The notes: generated by a model from the sequence alone, not told the origin. Counted from the stretch's first letter, positions 1 through 11,722 are shown. The stretch: 64,000 nt of DNA from Lucinisca nassula (GCA_963580285.1 OY757021.1:94475221-94539220); one strand, 5' to 3'. Translations and numbers: made by a program.

Positions 1-1250
1 TTCGGATTTTTCTCAAAAGTTAATCAGTTTATCTACTCACCATCCTGAACCAGCCTGTAAAGTTTCAGGGCAATAGCTAGTACAGTTTTTTAGATATCTT
101 GCTTACAAGCTTCAAACGCGCAAAATTTCAAAGAGGCATAACTCAAGAAGAAAAATGGATTTTTGTCAAAAGTTAATCAGTTCATCTTCTCATCATCCCC
201 AACCATTCTGTAAAGTTTCAGGACAGTAGCTCACACGTTTTTTTTTTTTTGAGTTATATTGCTTACAAGCTTAAAACACAAAAATTTCAAACGGCCATTA
301 CTGAAGAAAAAAATAATCGGATTTTTTTTCAAAAATTAATCAGTTCATCTACTCATCATCCTGAACCGGCCTGTAGAGTTTTAGGGCAATAGTTCAAACA
401 AGTTTTAGATATCTTGCTTACAAGCTTAAAACGTGCAAAATTTCAAAGGGGCATAACTCAAGTTTATCTTCTCATCATCCCCAACCATTCTGTAAAGTTT
501 CAGGGCAATAGTTCAAACAGTTTTTAAGTTATCTTGCTTAAACGCTTAAAACGCAAAAAAATCAATGGGCCATAACACAAGAAAAAAATCGGATTTTTTT
601 CAAAAGTTAAACAGTTCATCTACTCATCATCCCAAACCAGTCTGTAAATTTTCAGGGCAAAAGCTAACAGTTTTTGAGATATCTTGCTTACAAGATTTCA
701 AAGTATTTTTTTAAAAGGGGCATAACTCAAGACAGGGGCATAATCCTTCGGATTTTTTTCAAAAGTTAATCAGTTCATCTACTCATCATCCTGAACCAGC
801 CTGTAGAGTTTCAGGACAATAGTTCAAACAAGTTTTGAAATATCTTGCTGACAAGCTTAAAACGCGCAAAATTTCAAAGGGGCATAACTCTCAAGTTTAT
901 CTTCTCATCATCCCCAACCATTCTGTAAAGTTTCAGGGCAATAGTTCAAACAATTTTTAGTTTTCTTGCTTAAAAGCTTAATTCGCAAAAAAATCAATGG
1001 GACATAACTCAAGAAAAAAAATCGAATTTTTTTTTTCAAAAATTAATCAGTTCATCTACTCATCATCTTGAACCAGCCTGTAGAGTTTCAGGGCAATAGT
1101 TCAAACAAGTTTTGAGATATCTTGCTTACAAGCTTAAAACGCGCAAAATTTCAAAGGGGCATAACTCAAGTTTATCTTCTCATCATCCCCAACCATTCTG
1201 TAAAGTTTCAGGGCAATAGTTCAAACAGTTTTTTTAGTTATCTTGCTTAA

Positions 1251-1410
1251 AGTAGAAGTAAAACAAAGATCAGGAATTGATACAATAAACTTACTCCACC
1301 CATAAAAGACACCAAAGGGAAAGAAATACAAACATTAAGCGACCAGACAATAATGGAAACCTAAACAAAGGAAGGCCATAAGGACAGTTACTTTCCCACA
1401 AAATGGCCAT
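1251..1410 (-). mobile_element. R element 3'-end fragment inserted in the tandem array
   Basis: The sequence starting GTAGAAGTAAAACAAAGATC is the reverse complement of the 3' terminus of the R retroelement seen in full at 13907-15266. It replaces nothing: array sequence ...ATCTTGCTTAAA stops at 1250 and resumes as AAAAGCTTAAAACGC after 1410. The possible target duplication is only TAAA. This is a strongly 5'-truncated copy, which is typical of target-primed reverse transcription. Confidence 0.85.
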
Positions 1411-3456
1411 AAAAGCTTAAAACGCAAAAAATCAATGGGCCATAACTCAAGAAAAAAATCGGATTTTTTTTCAAAAGTTAAACAGTTTATCTACTCATCA
1501 TCCCAAACCAGTCTGTAAATTTTCAGGGCAAAAGCTAAAACAGTTTTTGAGATATCTTGCTTACAAGATTTCAAAGTATTTTTTGAAAAGGGGCATAACT
1601 CAAGACAGGGACATAATCCTTCGGATTTTTTCAAAAGTTAATCAGTTAATCTACTCATCATCCTGAACCAGCCTGTAGAGTTTCAGGGCAATAGTTCAAA
1701 TAAGTTTTGAGATATCTTGCTTACAAGCTTAAAACGCGCAAAATTTCAAAGGGGCATAACTCAAGTTTATCTTCTCATCATCCCCAACCATTCTGTAAAG
1801 TTTCAGGGCAATAGTTCAAAAAGTTTTTTAGTTATCTTGCTTAAAAGCTTAAAACGCAAAAAAATCAATGGGCCATAACTCAAGAAAAAAAAAATCGGAT
1901 TTTTTTTCAAAAGTTAAACAGGTTATCTACTCATCATCCCAAACCAGCCTGTAATTTTTCAGGGCAAAAGCTAAAACAGTTTTTGAGATATCTTGCTTAC
2001 AAGATTTCAAAGTATTTTTTGAAAAGGGGCATAACTCAAGACAGGGGCATAATCCTTTGGATTTTTTTTCAAAAGTTAATCAGTTCACCTACTCATCATC
2101 CTGAACCAGCCTGTAAAGTTTCAGGGCAATGGCTCAAACAGTTTTTGAGATATCTTGCCTACAAGCTTAAAACGCGCAAAATTATTGTAAAGGGGTATGT
2201 CTCAAGAAAACAAAATTGGATTTTTGTCAAAAGTTAATCAGTTCATCTTCTCATCATCCCCCACCAGTCTGTAAAGTTTCAGGGCGAAAACTCAAACAGT
2301 TTGAGATATCTTGCTTACAAGATTTCAAAGTATTTTTTTGCAAAGGGGCATAACTCAAGAAAGCGGCATAATCCTGACGAGAAAAAAAATGGATTTTTGT
2401 CGAAAGTTAATCATTTCATCTTCTTATCATCCCCAACCATTCTGTAAAGTTTCAGGGCAATAGCTCAAACAGTTTTTCAGTGATCTTGCTTACAAGCTTA
2501 AAACGCCAAAAAATTCAAAGGGCCATAACGAAGAAAAAAATCGGATTTTTTTTTCAAAAGTTAATCAGTCCATCTACTCATCATCCGGAACCAGACTGAC
2601 AAGTTTCAGGACAATAGCTCGTACAGTTTTTGAGATATCTTGCTTACAAGCTTCAAACGCGCAAAATTTCAAAGGGACATAACTGAAGAAAATAATGGAT
2701 TTTTATCAAAAGTTAACCAGTTCATCTTCTCATCAACCCTAACCGTTTTGTAAAGTTTCAGGGCAATAGATCGAACAGTTTTTTTAGTTATCTTGCTTAC
2801 AAGCTTAAAACACAAAAGCTCAAAGGGCCATAACTGAAGAAAAGAAAATCGGATCTTTTTCAGAAGTTAATCAGTTCATCTACTCATCATCCTGAACCAG
2901 CCTGTAAAGTTTTAGGGCTATACCTCAAACAGTTTATGAGATATCTTGCTTACAAGCTTAAAACGCGCAAAATTTCAAAGGGGCATAACTTTAGAAAAAA
3001 ATGGATTTTTGTCAAAAGTTAATCAGTTCATCTTCTCATCATCCCCAACCATTCTGTAAAGTTTCAGGGCAATAGCTCGAACAGTTTTTTTAGTTATCTT
3101 GCTTACAAGCTTAAAACGCAACAGAAAAAATCAAAGGGCCATAACTCAAGAAAAAAATTCGGATTTTTTGCAAAAGTTAATCAGTTCATCTACTCATCAT
3201 CCCAAACCAGTCTGTAAAGTTTCAGGGCAAACACTCAAACAGTTTTGGAGATATCTTGCTTACAAGATTTCAAAGTATTTTTTGCAAAGGGGCAGAACTA
3301 AAGAAATGGGCACAATCCTGACGAGAAAAAAAAATAGATTTTTGTCGAAAGTTAATCAGTTCATCTTCTCATCATCCCCAACCATTCTGTAAAGTTTCAG
3401 GGCAATAGCTCGTAGAGTTTTTGAGTTATCTTGTTTCAAGCTTAAAACGCAAAAAA

Positions 3457-3724
3457 CGTCAGCCTCGATAGCACAGTGGTTAACGCGTTCGACTCATGAT
3501 CGAGAGGTTGTGCGTTCGAATCCGGCACCCGGTATCGAGGTGTGTCCTTGAGCAAGACACGTAATAGCACTGCTTCACTCCACCCAGGTGTAAATAGGTA
3601 GCAGTGGTGTAATAGTTACTGCCTCGTTCGCGCGCGCATGAATACATACGGAAATAGTGTTCGAGAGCGATTAAATAAGCTTGAAGCTTCCATCGCAATC
3701 GAACTAAAATAAATTTGTACAAAC
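3457..3724 (+). mobile_element. tRNA-Met-headed SINE with 14-bp target duplication
   Basis: The head starts GCCTCGATAGCACAGTGG (A box) and carries TGCGTTCGAATCC (B box). CCTCGATA pairs with TATCGAGG to close an acceptor-like stem. The anticodon-like loop CTCATGA reads CAT, so the head resembles tRNA-Met. The central part contains GTCCTTGAGCAAGACAC and CTTCACTCCACCCAGGTG, reminiscent of conserved metazoan SINE central domains; I cannot name the domain class with certainty. The 14-bp duplication TAAAACGCAAAAAA lies at 3443-3456 and 3725-3738, so the insertion into the array is precise. Confidence 0.92.
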
Positions 3725-4339
3725 TAAAACGCAAAAAAAATTCAAAGGACCATAACTGAAGAAACAAATTTCGATTTTTTTTCAAAAGTTAATCAGTTCA
3801 TCTACTCATCATCCCAAACCAGCCTGTAAAGTTTCAGGGCAATAGCTCATACAGTTTTTGACATATCTTACTTACAAGCTTCAAAACGCGCAAAATTTCA
3901 AAGGGGCATAACTCAAGAAAAAAATGAATTTTTGTCAAAAGTTAATCAGTTCATCTTCTCATCATCCCCAACCATTCTGTAAAGTTTCAGGGCAATAGCT
4001 CAAACAGTTTTTTAGTCATCTTGCTTACAAGCTTAAAACGCAAAAAAAAAGAAAAAAAAAAAACAATCAAAGGGCCATAACTGAAGAAAAAAAATCTAAA
4101 GTTAATCATTTCATCTACTCATCATCCCAAACCAGTCTGTAAAGTTTGAGGGCAAAGGCTCAAACAGTTTTTGAGATATCTTGCTTACAAGATTTCATAG
4201 TATTTTTTGCAAAGGGGCATAACTCAAGAAAAGGGCAAAATCATGACGAGAAAAAAAAACAGGGGTCAATTATTTTTTCATAAGGAATCCATATATGAAA
4301 TTTCGAAAACCTAGCACCCTTGGTTCTTAAGTTATGCTA

Positions 4340-4432
4340 TGCAGTAAAAAAAAGCGGCACGAACGGAAGGACGGACGGACGAACAGGGCAAAGCCAATAT
4401 GCCCCCACAACTTCTTAGAAGTTGGGGGCATA
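4340..4432 (+). repeat. Terminal hairpin with GGACG run, end of the tandem-repeat element
   Basis: A run of GGACGGACGGACGAAC type (about 4364-4384) is followed by an inverted repeat at 4398-4432 whose arms are TATGCCCCCA(CA)ACTTCT and AGAAGTTGGGGGCATA. The same hairpin occurs in opposite orientation at 40009-40043 beside the related ~330-bp array. This marks the end of a non-autonomous element carrying internal tandem repeats. Confidence 0.8.
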
Positions 4433-4549
4433 ATGAGCAAAATACATAATGGGGGGGGGGATCGGAATCATCAATATAACAAGTTTGTGTCGACCACCAA
4501 ATGGCACGGTCGAAAACTTCCAGTTATTTAAAGGTCAGCTTGGTCGCGT

Positions 4550-6200
4550 TAAGTCCACGATGACGTCACACGGGAACACCACAGCAGTCGACCACCTTGA
4601 AACGACCTTTCACTTCGCTAAGTATTTCTGAGTTGAACAGAAAATTTAAGTGACATGGTTATTATCGCAGAATACGGCAAAAAAGAAATTTGTGCAGGCT
4701 TTAAGTATTATGGATGAACACGTCGGATTTTATTTCAGTAAAACGATCCATTCGTCACCACTCTGGATATGAAAATCGCTCATTTGAAGCAGCACAGTGT
4801 TTTCGTTAACCCCCTTATAACACGGCTTCTTCAAAAGAAAACTACCATAGACGTGTTTCTTTGTATTAAAATTAAAATAATGAACTTTAAAAGACAGTGT
4901 CATTAAGTAGTATCGTTATCACCCGATCAGAATGTAGATACGCCCAGCATACATTTGTTTCTCTAGATAATCTTAAAATCAGAGTAAAATGTGCCAAATT
5001 TTCTAAAGGGTTACAAATATCTCCGATAATAGTGGCGGCCAGACGAACAGATGGTTGCAATTTCCTCTCTCTCGTCACTTAAGAAGACATTGCCCACTCT
5101 GGAGCATTGTCGTACTTGAACTATTTATAAGGTTGCTTTGAGGTACGAACAAGTGACGATAAAACAACTTGTGCAGATTTAAAATCTCTCTAAAAGCAAG
5201 AGGCCCATGCGCCACTATCGCGACTATGCTCACCACAGTTCAGTGGGGCCCTGCCCCATGACAGCCATGCGTTTCAGTAAGCCATTACGGCTTGAAAAAT
5301 CTATGTGTAGGTCAATCCAAGGACCATTGCTGCGAAATAAGGATTTTAGCATTTCAAGTTCCTGTGACATCTTTGACAAAATATTAACATTGGCCTAATT
5401 TTTGAAAGACGAATGAAAGAATAGATGAACAAAGAAGCTAAAAAGCTCATTGCCTCCTGCACAATATGAGTCACCATTATTGCATTGCATACAAATGTTC
5501 TAGAAAAAGATAATCCTCAAAATGGAAGCCAGGACTACAAAATAGAAGTGAAATCAACGATCAGGAATCGATACAATTAACCCGCAGCTCCCATCAGAGA
5601 CACCAAAGGGAAAGAAACACAACCATAAAATAACTAGACCCTAATGAAAACATCAATAGCGGAAAGGGGACAGTTACTTTCCCATAAAATGACCAATTGG
5701 CTAATTAAAAATAAATAAAAATAATAAATGGTACACACACTCAAAGACAAACCATAACAAAAATAAACCGCGAGAAAGAGCTGAAAACTATGGAGTGTAT
5801 AGTTTTATTCTGGGCCAGACTAGTTAGTTTAGGCCAATTAGGCCTCATTATTGACCCTGTAACATTAAAGAACTTCTTCAAAGGAATCAATGATCCCAAA
5901 GGACTAGAAAATAAATAAGTTAAAAATAAACCCATACTATGATGACACGGAGACATTTTTCGGATGCCAAATATTCCCATAACACCAGATGTGGTGAAAT
6001 TGAATATATTCTAGAAAATTGTTATCCTTTCCAAGCAAAGACTACACGAAAATAAAAAATAAACCCACACTATGATAAAGAATGAAAGTTCTAGCTTTTA
6101 TAGTTCCTGAGAAATCTTTGTCAAAAAGTATCTTAGATCTATAAATAGAGCGAAAGAATGAAAGTAAAGATGAAATATGTAAGTCAAGAAAATACATTTT
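4550..6200 (+). repeat. Arm 1 of a large divergent inverted repeat pair
   Basis: This segment is matched in reverse complement by about 8650-10500, for example GGGTTACAAATATCTCCG here against the reverse complement of CAGAGATACGTGTAACCC near 9560. The similarity is visibly incomplete (many substitutions and small indels) but runs through most of the arm, including GCCAGACTAGTTAGTTTAGG near 5815 and the CACCACAGCAG stretch near 4578. No convincing ORF lies in it. It could be a true inverted duplication or two oppositely oriented copies of one unnamed element. Confidence 0.75.
5546..5770 (-). mobile_element. R element fragment, subfamily R2
   Basis: It starts at the conserved R 3' terminus (AATAGAAGTGAAATCAACG on the plus strand) and continues through CCCACAGCTCCCATCAGAG-like and GACACCAAAGGGAAAG blocks to the AACCATAACAAAAATAAACC block. 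The R2 subfamily is recognised by AACCC(A/G)CAGCTCCC where R1 has AACTTACTCCACCC. It is non-coding, from the 3' UTR of R. Arm 2 of the inverted pair lacks it, so it entered after the pair formed. Confidence 0.8.
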
Positions 6201-6231
6201 CTCTTGTACTCATCCCAAACTGCATATGTAA

Positions 6232-6810
6232 AATAGAAGTGAAGGCAATGATCAGGAATCGATACAAATAACCAACAGCTCCCATCAGAGACACCAAAGG
6301 GAAAGAAATACAAACATGAAATAACCAGACCCTAATGGAATCATCAATAGTGTTAAGCCAAAAGGACAGCCACTTTCCCACAAAAGGGCGATTGACTAGC
6401 CAAAACAAAAATATATAAGCGATACATACACTCAAAGACAAACCATAACAAAAATAAACCGCTAAAGAAGAATTGCCAGGGAACGGTCAGTGAAAAGAAT
6501 TTCCACTGGGAGGTGTGTGTGTGTGGGGGGGGGGGGGGGGGGTGGGGGGGGTTGTGCTTAAATCGATTTTACGCGGCTGCAATCCTCGCCCTTACTTCCG
6601 TCGCGATTTAGACAAATAATTTGCTCAGTCCACATGAAGGCCTCCTAACTCATCAGTGGAACATCTCCGATGACACAAAAATCAAACAACCACAGAGATG
6701 AAACAAAGGTGAGTACTCGACAAAAAAGAAACCACTGAAATGCCGGAGTAAAAGAAAACCAACAGTTAGACTCCGATGAGCCCGACCAGAGACAGAGCAT
6801 CAGCCAAATT
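6232..6810 (-). mobile_element. R element 3' UTR copy with long G tract
   Basis: About 580 bp of the R 3' untranslated region, from the GTGAAGGCAATGATCAGG terminus through AAATCGATTTTACG to CAGAGCATCAG. At 6525-6551 the short GC tract seen at this position in other copies has become a GTGTGTG plus poly-G run. It ends near GGCACGAGTCGG, which looks like a fragment of element X. Confidence 0.82.
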
Positions 6811-6904
6811 GGCACGAGTCGGCCAGTCCATGCATATATCCGATAATCCGATTATAATTCATCTTTACTTTCATATTTGGTGGTAATCCGCTTAGAGGGT
6901 CTTA

Positions 6905-7241
6905 TGTGTAGGAGTAAAGGCAATGACCAGGAATCGACAATATATAAGCGATACATAAACTCAAAGACAAACCACAACAAAAACAAATCGCGACAGGTGA
7001 ACGGTCAGTGAAAAGAATTTCACTCTGGGTTAAAATCGATTTTACGCGGCCGCTATCCTCGCCCTTGATTCTGTCGCGATTTAGACAAATAATTTGTTTA
7101 GTCCGCATGAAGACTTCCTAACTCATCAGTGTAACATCTCAGAGAACACGCACACACACATACACACACAAAAAAACAACAACAAAAAACAAAACAAAAC
7201 AAAAACAGAGATGAAACAACGGTGAGGACCTCGACAGCAAC
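6905..7241 (-). mobile_element. R element 3' UTR copy, internally deleted
   Basis: It begins AGGAGTAAAGGCAATGACC, jumps by an internal deletion from ATCGACAA to TATATAAGCGATAC, then runs through AAATCGATTTTACGCGG to GAGGACCTCGACAGC. A short CACACACATACACAC and AAACAAAAC microsatellite has grown inside it at 7148-7205. Confidence 0.75.
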
Positions 7242-7274
7242 CAGGTGCGAGTTGAACCGTAAATGTGTATAAAA

Positions 7275-7445
7275 ATAGAAATGAAGGCAATGCTCAGGAA
7301 TTGATACAATGAACCCACAGCTCTCATCAGAGACACCAAAGGGAAAGAAACACAAACATTTAATAACTAGACCCTTACGGAAACACAAATAGCGGAAAGC
7401 CAAAAGGACGGTTATTTTCCCACGAAATGGCCAATTGGCTATCCA
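7275..7445 (-). mobile_element. R element 3'-end copy (R2)
   Basis: AATAGAAATGAAGGCAATGC through CACCAAAGGGAAAGAAAC to AAATGGCCAATTGGCTATCC is the last ~170 bp of R in antisense. It sits directly beside a piece of X (7458-7604), suggesting insertion into an X copy. Confidence 0.75.
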
Positions 7446-7457
7446 GTTGGTTTTACT

Positions 7458-7604
7458 GGATGACATTGCTTAAGATGTCATTTCATCTTAATGATGGGTA
7501 GAAGTCCCGAAAAACAACAACGAAAAAAAAAAAAGAACAACGCCTCCAGAATGACCTAAATATTGTTAACGGGGACGTTTAACCTCAATTTTAACCAAAC
7601 TGAC
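7458..7604 (+). mobile_element. X retroposon, middle and 3' part
   Basis: GATGTCATTTCATCTTAATG, AGAAGTCCCGAAAA, AACGCCTCCAGAATGACC and AACGGGGACGTTTAACCTC match the second half of X (full copy 38280-38585). An A-rich expansion lies at 7506-7540. Confidence 0.7.
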
Positions 7605-7636
7605 ATCATCATTACATAGTATACAAAGTTTGAAGC

Positions 7637-7893
7637 CGTTCCAAGCCGGTTCTTCTGTCGCGGTTTATTTGTGCTATGGTTTGTCTTTTGAGTGTGTGTT
7701 TCGCTTATATTATTTTGTTTTGGATAGCCGGTTGCCGTTTTGTTGGAAAGTAACTGTCTTTTGGCTTTCCGCTATTGATGTTTCCATTAGGGTCTAGTAA
7801 TGTAATATCTGTGTTTCTTTCCCTTTGGTGTCTGTGATGGGAGCTGTGGGTTAATTGTAACGATTCCTGATCATCATTGCCTTCACCTCTATT
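7637..7893 (+). mobile_element. R element 3'-end copy, sense orientation
   Basis: CAAGCCGGTTCTTCTGTCGC to CATTGCCTTCACCTCTATT reads the R 3' UTR in sense. The block GTGGGAAAGTAACTGTC appears here as TTGGAAAGTAACTGTC. Confidence 0.78.
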
Positions 7894-8019
7894 CTACGTT
7901 TTAAAGTTTCTCTGATTTTTTTTTACATTTATATAATTCAATTTATCTGGAGATAAAGAAATGGTGATAATGTTTACCATGTTTACCAGATGTAACTACG
8001 TTAGTGTGATGTTTATGGC

Positions 8020-8122
8020 CCCGCCCATCGGGGCTTGGAGAAATAGATTTGGCTGCATGATGCTTCCACGTAGAGCTGAAATCGACTGCACATTAGTACT
8101 TGTAAACCGCTTAGAAGGTCTA
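8020..8122 (+). mobile_element. X retroposon, 5' fragment
   Basis: GGCCCCGCCCATCGGGGCTT to AAACCGCTTAGAAGG is the first ~100 bp of X. The rest is absent. Confidence 0.7.
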
Positions 8123-8272
8123 AAATATAAATAGAAGATGAAGATGCGTATCGCGCACAAATAGTAGCCGTTTTGTCGAGTTGATACGTTGTTTTTTCTA
8201 GCCCATTTTTTTCTCAGAAACTATAAAAGGTAGAGGCCTAAACTTTGTAAAATCTGCAATGATCATGTTAGT

Positions 8273-8521
8273 TTGGTTGAAATTGAGGTTAAACGTCCCC
8301 ATCAACAGTATTTAGGTCATACATGTATTGGAGACGTTGCTTCCATTTTTTTTTCGGGACTTGTACCCAACATTAAGTGGAAATGGCATCTCAAGCAATG
8401 CCGTCCAATGAAACTAATAGGATTTAGTTGTTTCATGTTTGTGCTTCTTTCCCTTTGGTGTCTCTGATGGGAGCTGTGGGTTAATTATATCGATCCCTCA
8501 TCATTGCCTTCACTTCTATTT
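8273..8521. mobile_element. X fragment (minus) joined to R 3' end (plus)
   Basis: 8273-8430 is the tail half of X in antisense (GAGGTTAAACGTCCCCATC, GGAGACGTTGCTTCC). At about 8434 it passes into the R 3' terminus in sense (CTTTCCCTTTGGTGTCTCTG to GCCTTCACTTCTATTT). The junction is another case of R lying inside X. Confidence 0.7.
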
Positions 8522-8639
8522 TTCATTTTCATACACATTTACGATCCAACTCGCACCACTTTCCCAAGGGCAGGCTTAGACCCTCTATGCGGATTACCAG
8601 TATTCATGTGCAGTTGGAAATGATAACTCACTTAGAGGA

Positions 8640-10500
8640 AGAGACAATGTTTTTTTTCCTTGACTTACTATTTCATCTTTACTTTTGTTCTTTCTCTCTA
8701 TTACATGTCGTTTTAGTCAAAGATTCCTTAAGAAGTATGGAAGCTAGATAGAAACTTCAATCTTTATCATAGCGTGTGTTAATTTTTTTTTTATTTTCTT
8801 GTAGTCCTTGCTTCCAAAGGATAACCTTTATCAAGGTCCTTGCTTCCAAAGGATAACCTTTATCAAGAGCATATTTAACTTCCCCACAGCGAGTGTTATG
8901 GGAATTAGTAGTGGCCGAAAAATGTCACCATGCCCTTCATCATAGTGTGGGTTTATTTTCTAGTTCTTTGGGGTCACTGATTGTATTTCAGTAGTTGGCA
9001 AATGTTACAGGATCAATGATGAGGCATAATTGGCCGAAAGTAGCTAGTCTGGTAAAAATTGTTTGTACACTTCACATTTTTTCAGTTCTGTCTTGTAGTC
9101 CTGGCTTTCAAAGGATTACCATTTTCTGGAACATTTATATGCAATGCAAAAATGATGACTTATATTGTGTAAGTTGTAATGAGCTTTTTCAGCTTATTTG
9201 TTCATCTTTTCTTTCATTCTTCTTTCAATTATTATGCCAATGTTAATTTTGGCAACGATTTCACAGGAACTGAACAAGCTAGAAACCTAATTTTGCAGCA
9301 ATGGTCTTTGGATGGGTCTCTAGTTAAATCTCTCAAGCCGCATTGTCTTATTTAACGCGTGGCCACCATGGGACTGGGCCCAACTGAACTCTTGTTTTTA
9401 GAGTGATTTTAAATCTGCATCAGTTGTTTTATCGTTAGTTGTTTGTACCTCAACGCAACCATTTAAATAGTTCAAGTTCGACAAGTTCCAGAGTCGGCGA
9501 TGTCTTCTTTAGTGACAAAAGAGTGGAATTTGCAACCACATGTTCATCTGACCACCACTATATTATCAGAGATACGTGTAACCCTTTAGATAATTTGGCG
9601 CTTTTTAAACTGGTTTTAGGGTTGTCACGAGAATCAAATATATACTGATCGGGTGTTAACGATACCATTTAATGTGAATGTCTTACAAAGAACATAATTT
9701 TTTAATTTTAATACAAATAAACAGTTCTATGTTGTTTTTTCTCTTAAAAAAGCCGTGTATCCGTTAAATTCTCTCTAATTCTCCGTAAGCCTTTACGCTG
9801 GAACCGCCATAGAATTTGAGGCCTGACCCACCGGCGGGCAATTAAAGAGGGAAGCAAAGTTGTCAACCGTGATTGGGTTAACTAGCATGCACGCAATCTG
9901 TCGTATAACATTAATGTTTTGTATCCAATCTTTTTATATCGAAGAATGATTTTACGAAATTGGGTACTGAAGTCATTGCAATCATACATTTCTCTGAACT
10001 ATTATATTAAGTCACCATAAAACTCGGGTTCCGATTGTCCTTGTTGCGGAAAAGGTTTAAGTCCAACATTGAATTTTGAAATTAAACCGGAATGACGTCT
10101 ATAAAATTGTGAAAAGGCTTTGCGTAGTTTATGATACTGGTAATCCTGATTAAGTAGTTTAGCAGTTAACAATTTAATACGATTGCTGAAGTCAGTTACA
10201 TGACTAGACATTCTGGCAAATCGAATTAAATGGCGAAATATAAATGCCACAGGATGTCGCACGATGGAACATCACCATCCAAGAATGGAAAATTTACAAT
10301 CTCAAAATCAAAACCATCGCATTTATTAAAGCCTGCATATTTTTTTTTCCTTGCAAAACATTATAATTGCACCCGTACTCTGCGACAATAGCTATGTCAA
10401 TATTGTGCTTAAATTTTCTGTTTACCACAGAAATACTTAACGAAGTGAGAGGTCATTTCAAGAAGGCCGTCTGCTGTGGTGTTCCCTTGTGACGTAGGTT
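8640..10500 (-). repeat. Arm 2 of the inverted repeat pair
   Basis: It matches arm 1 (4550-6200) in reverse complement. A 37-bp local duplication (CCTTGCTTCCAAAGGATAACC, twice between 8804 and 8866) and an R coding fragment (9778-10327) are private to this arm. No gene is seen in the arm itself. Confidence 0.72.
9778..10327 (-). pseudogene. R element reverse-transcriptase ORF fragment
   Basis: Reading the minus strand from about 10327 gives residues collinear with the C-terminal half of the R ORF at 14150-14699: FYRRHSGLISKFNVGL, PEFYGDL and the terminal NPITV/CTPVG-like block near 9800. Stops and frameshifts (for example after GDLI near 10002) show it is dead. It lies inside arm 2 and has no counterpart in arm 1, so it is a later insertion. 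No 3' UTR is attached on its low-coordinate side beyond the GTAAGCCTTTACG end block, so the copy was cut during or after insertion. Confidence 0.82.
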
Positions 10501-10575
10501 CCCCCTTGTTGATTCATTTTGGCGGTAAAAAGTTTTAGCAAAAATTTATCTCTCTGATCGGCATCGAAATAATTT

Positions 10576-10894
10576 TATTCTTTCCAAATATTGACTTTTA
10601 TTTTCGGTTTGTTGTTGTTAATTCCCATGAATAAGAATCTTGAATACAAATGACGTCATCGAACTTACGTCACCCTCGAAGTTGAATGACGCCACTGTAT
10701 GTCTATTATGGTCCGTTTTTTTTCTCGGTACTGGCATGGAGATATGGGTTAAATGTTGAAAATCTCTCTCAACTGTGCATAAATAATATAATTTCGAATT
10801 TTATTCTGTCAATATATTGTCTTTTATTTTCGATTTGTTGTTGTTGATCCCCATGAATAAGAATCTTGAATACAAATGAGGTCATCGAATTTAG
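10576..10894 (+). repeat. Direct repeat of ~95 bp, spaced ~222 bp
   Basis: 10576-10668 and 10799-10894 share TTTTATTC, GACTTTTATTTTCG-like, TTGTTGTTG and CCATGAATAAGAATCTTG then AATACAAATGA(C/G)GTCATCGAA. The first copy holds a perfect CRE palindrome (TGACGTCA), which is TGAGGTCA in the second. No gene is visible. 10895-11700 shows nothing further beyond AT-rich sequence. Confidence 0.85.
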
Positions 10895-11722
10895 AATAAA
10901 ATATCGAAATAATAAGTAATCATAGAACAGAAAACCGGGACCGATCCGGTAATTGGGTCGGATCCGATCCGGAGTTCAACGTACCCCTCACATCATCTAC
11001 CAAGTTGTTGTGACTCGAACTTTTGATTGACCTAAACTATTCATATGTCACTGATACGTAACTATTGTTTAAGACTTCGATGCGGCAATTCTTACACATT
11101 TTCTTTACACATGTAGTTCTTGAAATGCGACAATTCTTACACGAAGGTTTTACTGATCTTCTAGCAGTTCAGCAAGAAAAGGGCTGCACATCACTTTTGA
11201 TTGAGAGCATAAAGATTGACTCTGATTATTTAACATACTCGAGTATCATATAAAAAGATTAATTGGTGAATATTGTAAGGTTGCGTAAGGAACCTAGTGG
11301 ACACTTTGTATGGGAAGTTGTGTTTCAAACTTGCCAACTTGTACCTTTTGATGTGCCCCGACTGTGGAAATACGCAATCAATATGCTCACTTAGAAGACA
11401 TTTAACTACTTTAAGAACTTTAGTCACAAAAATTAATATAAAGCTGTCCACTAGATATTGTCTTATTATGTTTCTCATTTGTTTCAAATGAAGTTCATAA
11501 GGACAGAAATCATATTTATGATTCATCCATGATAATGCTGTGTTTCTTGACTGTACAAATTGCATTTTTCTAACAATTCAATTGTAGGTTGCGGGTTGAA
11601 ATATTGTCAAAATAAGGTAAATGACATAAAATCTGATTTATAAGGGCACTACAAGAGCATGTTTATGTGATTCAAACGAAAATTTGATAAACACTAGCCA
11701 ATATTGTTTGTAGGAATGTACA

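Larger units (their letters stand above)
1..4397 (+). repeat. AT-rich tandem array, about 28 monomers of ~150 bp
   Basis: The phrases GGGGCATAACTCAAG, GTTAATCAGTTCATCT, CTCATCATCC, AAAGTTTCAGGGCAATAG and GATATCTTGCTTACAAGC recur in the same order at roughly 130-175 bp intervals. A shorter monomer, lacking about 30 bp so that AACTCAAG runs straight into TTTATCTTCTC, recurs near 460, 890, 1165 and 1765. From about 600 to 2080 the variants repeat as a trimer of about 436 bp (for example 1476 to 1912). The array is followed by a GGACGGACG run and a hairpin at 4398-4432. It probably begins left of the window. Short open frames here change between monomers and are not genes. Confidence 0.93.

Noticed and set aside
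3462..3540. Functional tRNA-Met gene
   Set aside because: The tRNA-like part is the head of a SINE with a central domain, tail and target duplication; it has mismatches and no terminator after the acceptor end.
1..4397. Short ORFs such as 1983-2237 and 3099-3392
   Set aside because: They lie inside AT-rich tandem monomers; their peptides mirror the repeat.
4441..4451. Poly-G tract as an R-type G tract
   Set aside because: It lies outside any R copy and is simply a short homopolymer beside the array hairpin.
11230..11565. 111-residue minus-strand ORF
   Set aside because: AT-rich context, overlapping open frame on the other strand, no motif I recognise.
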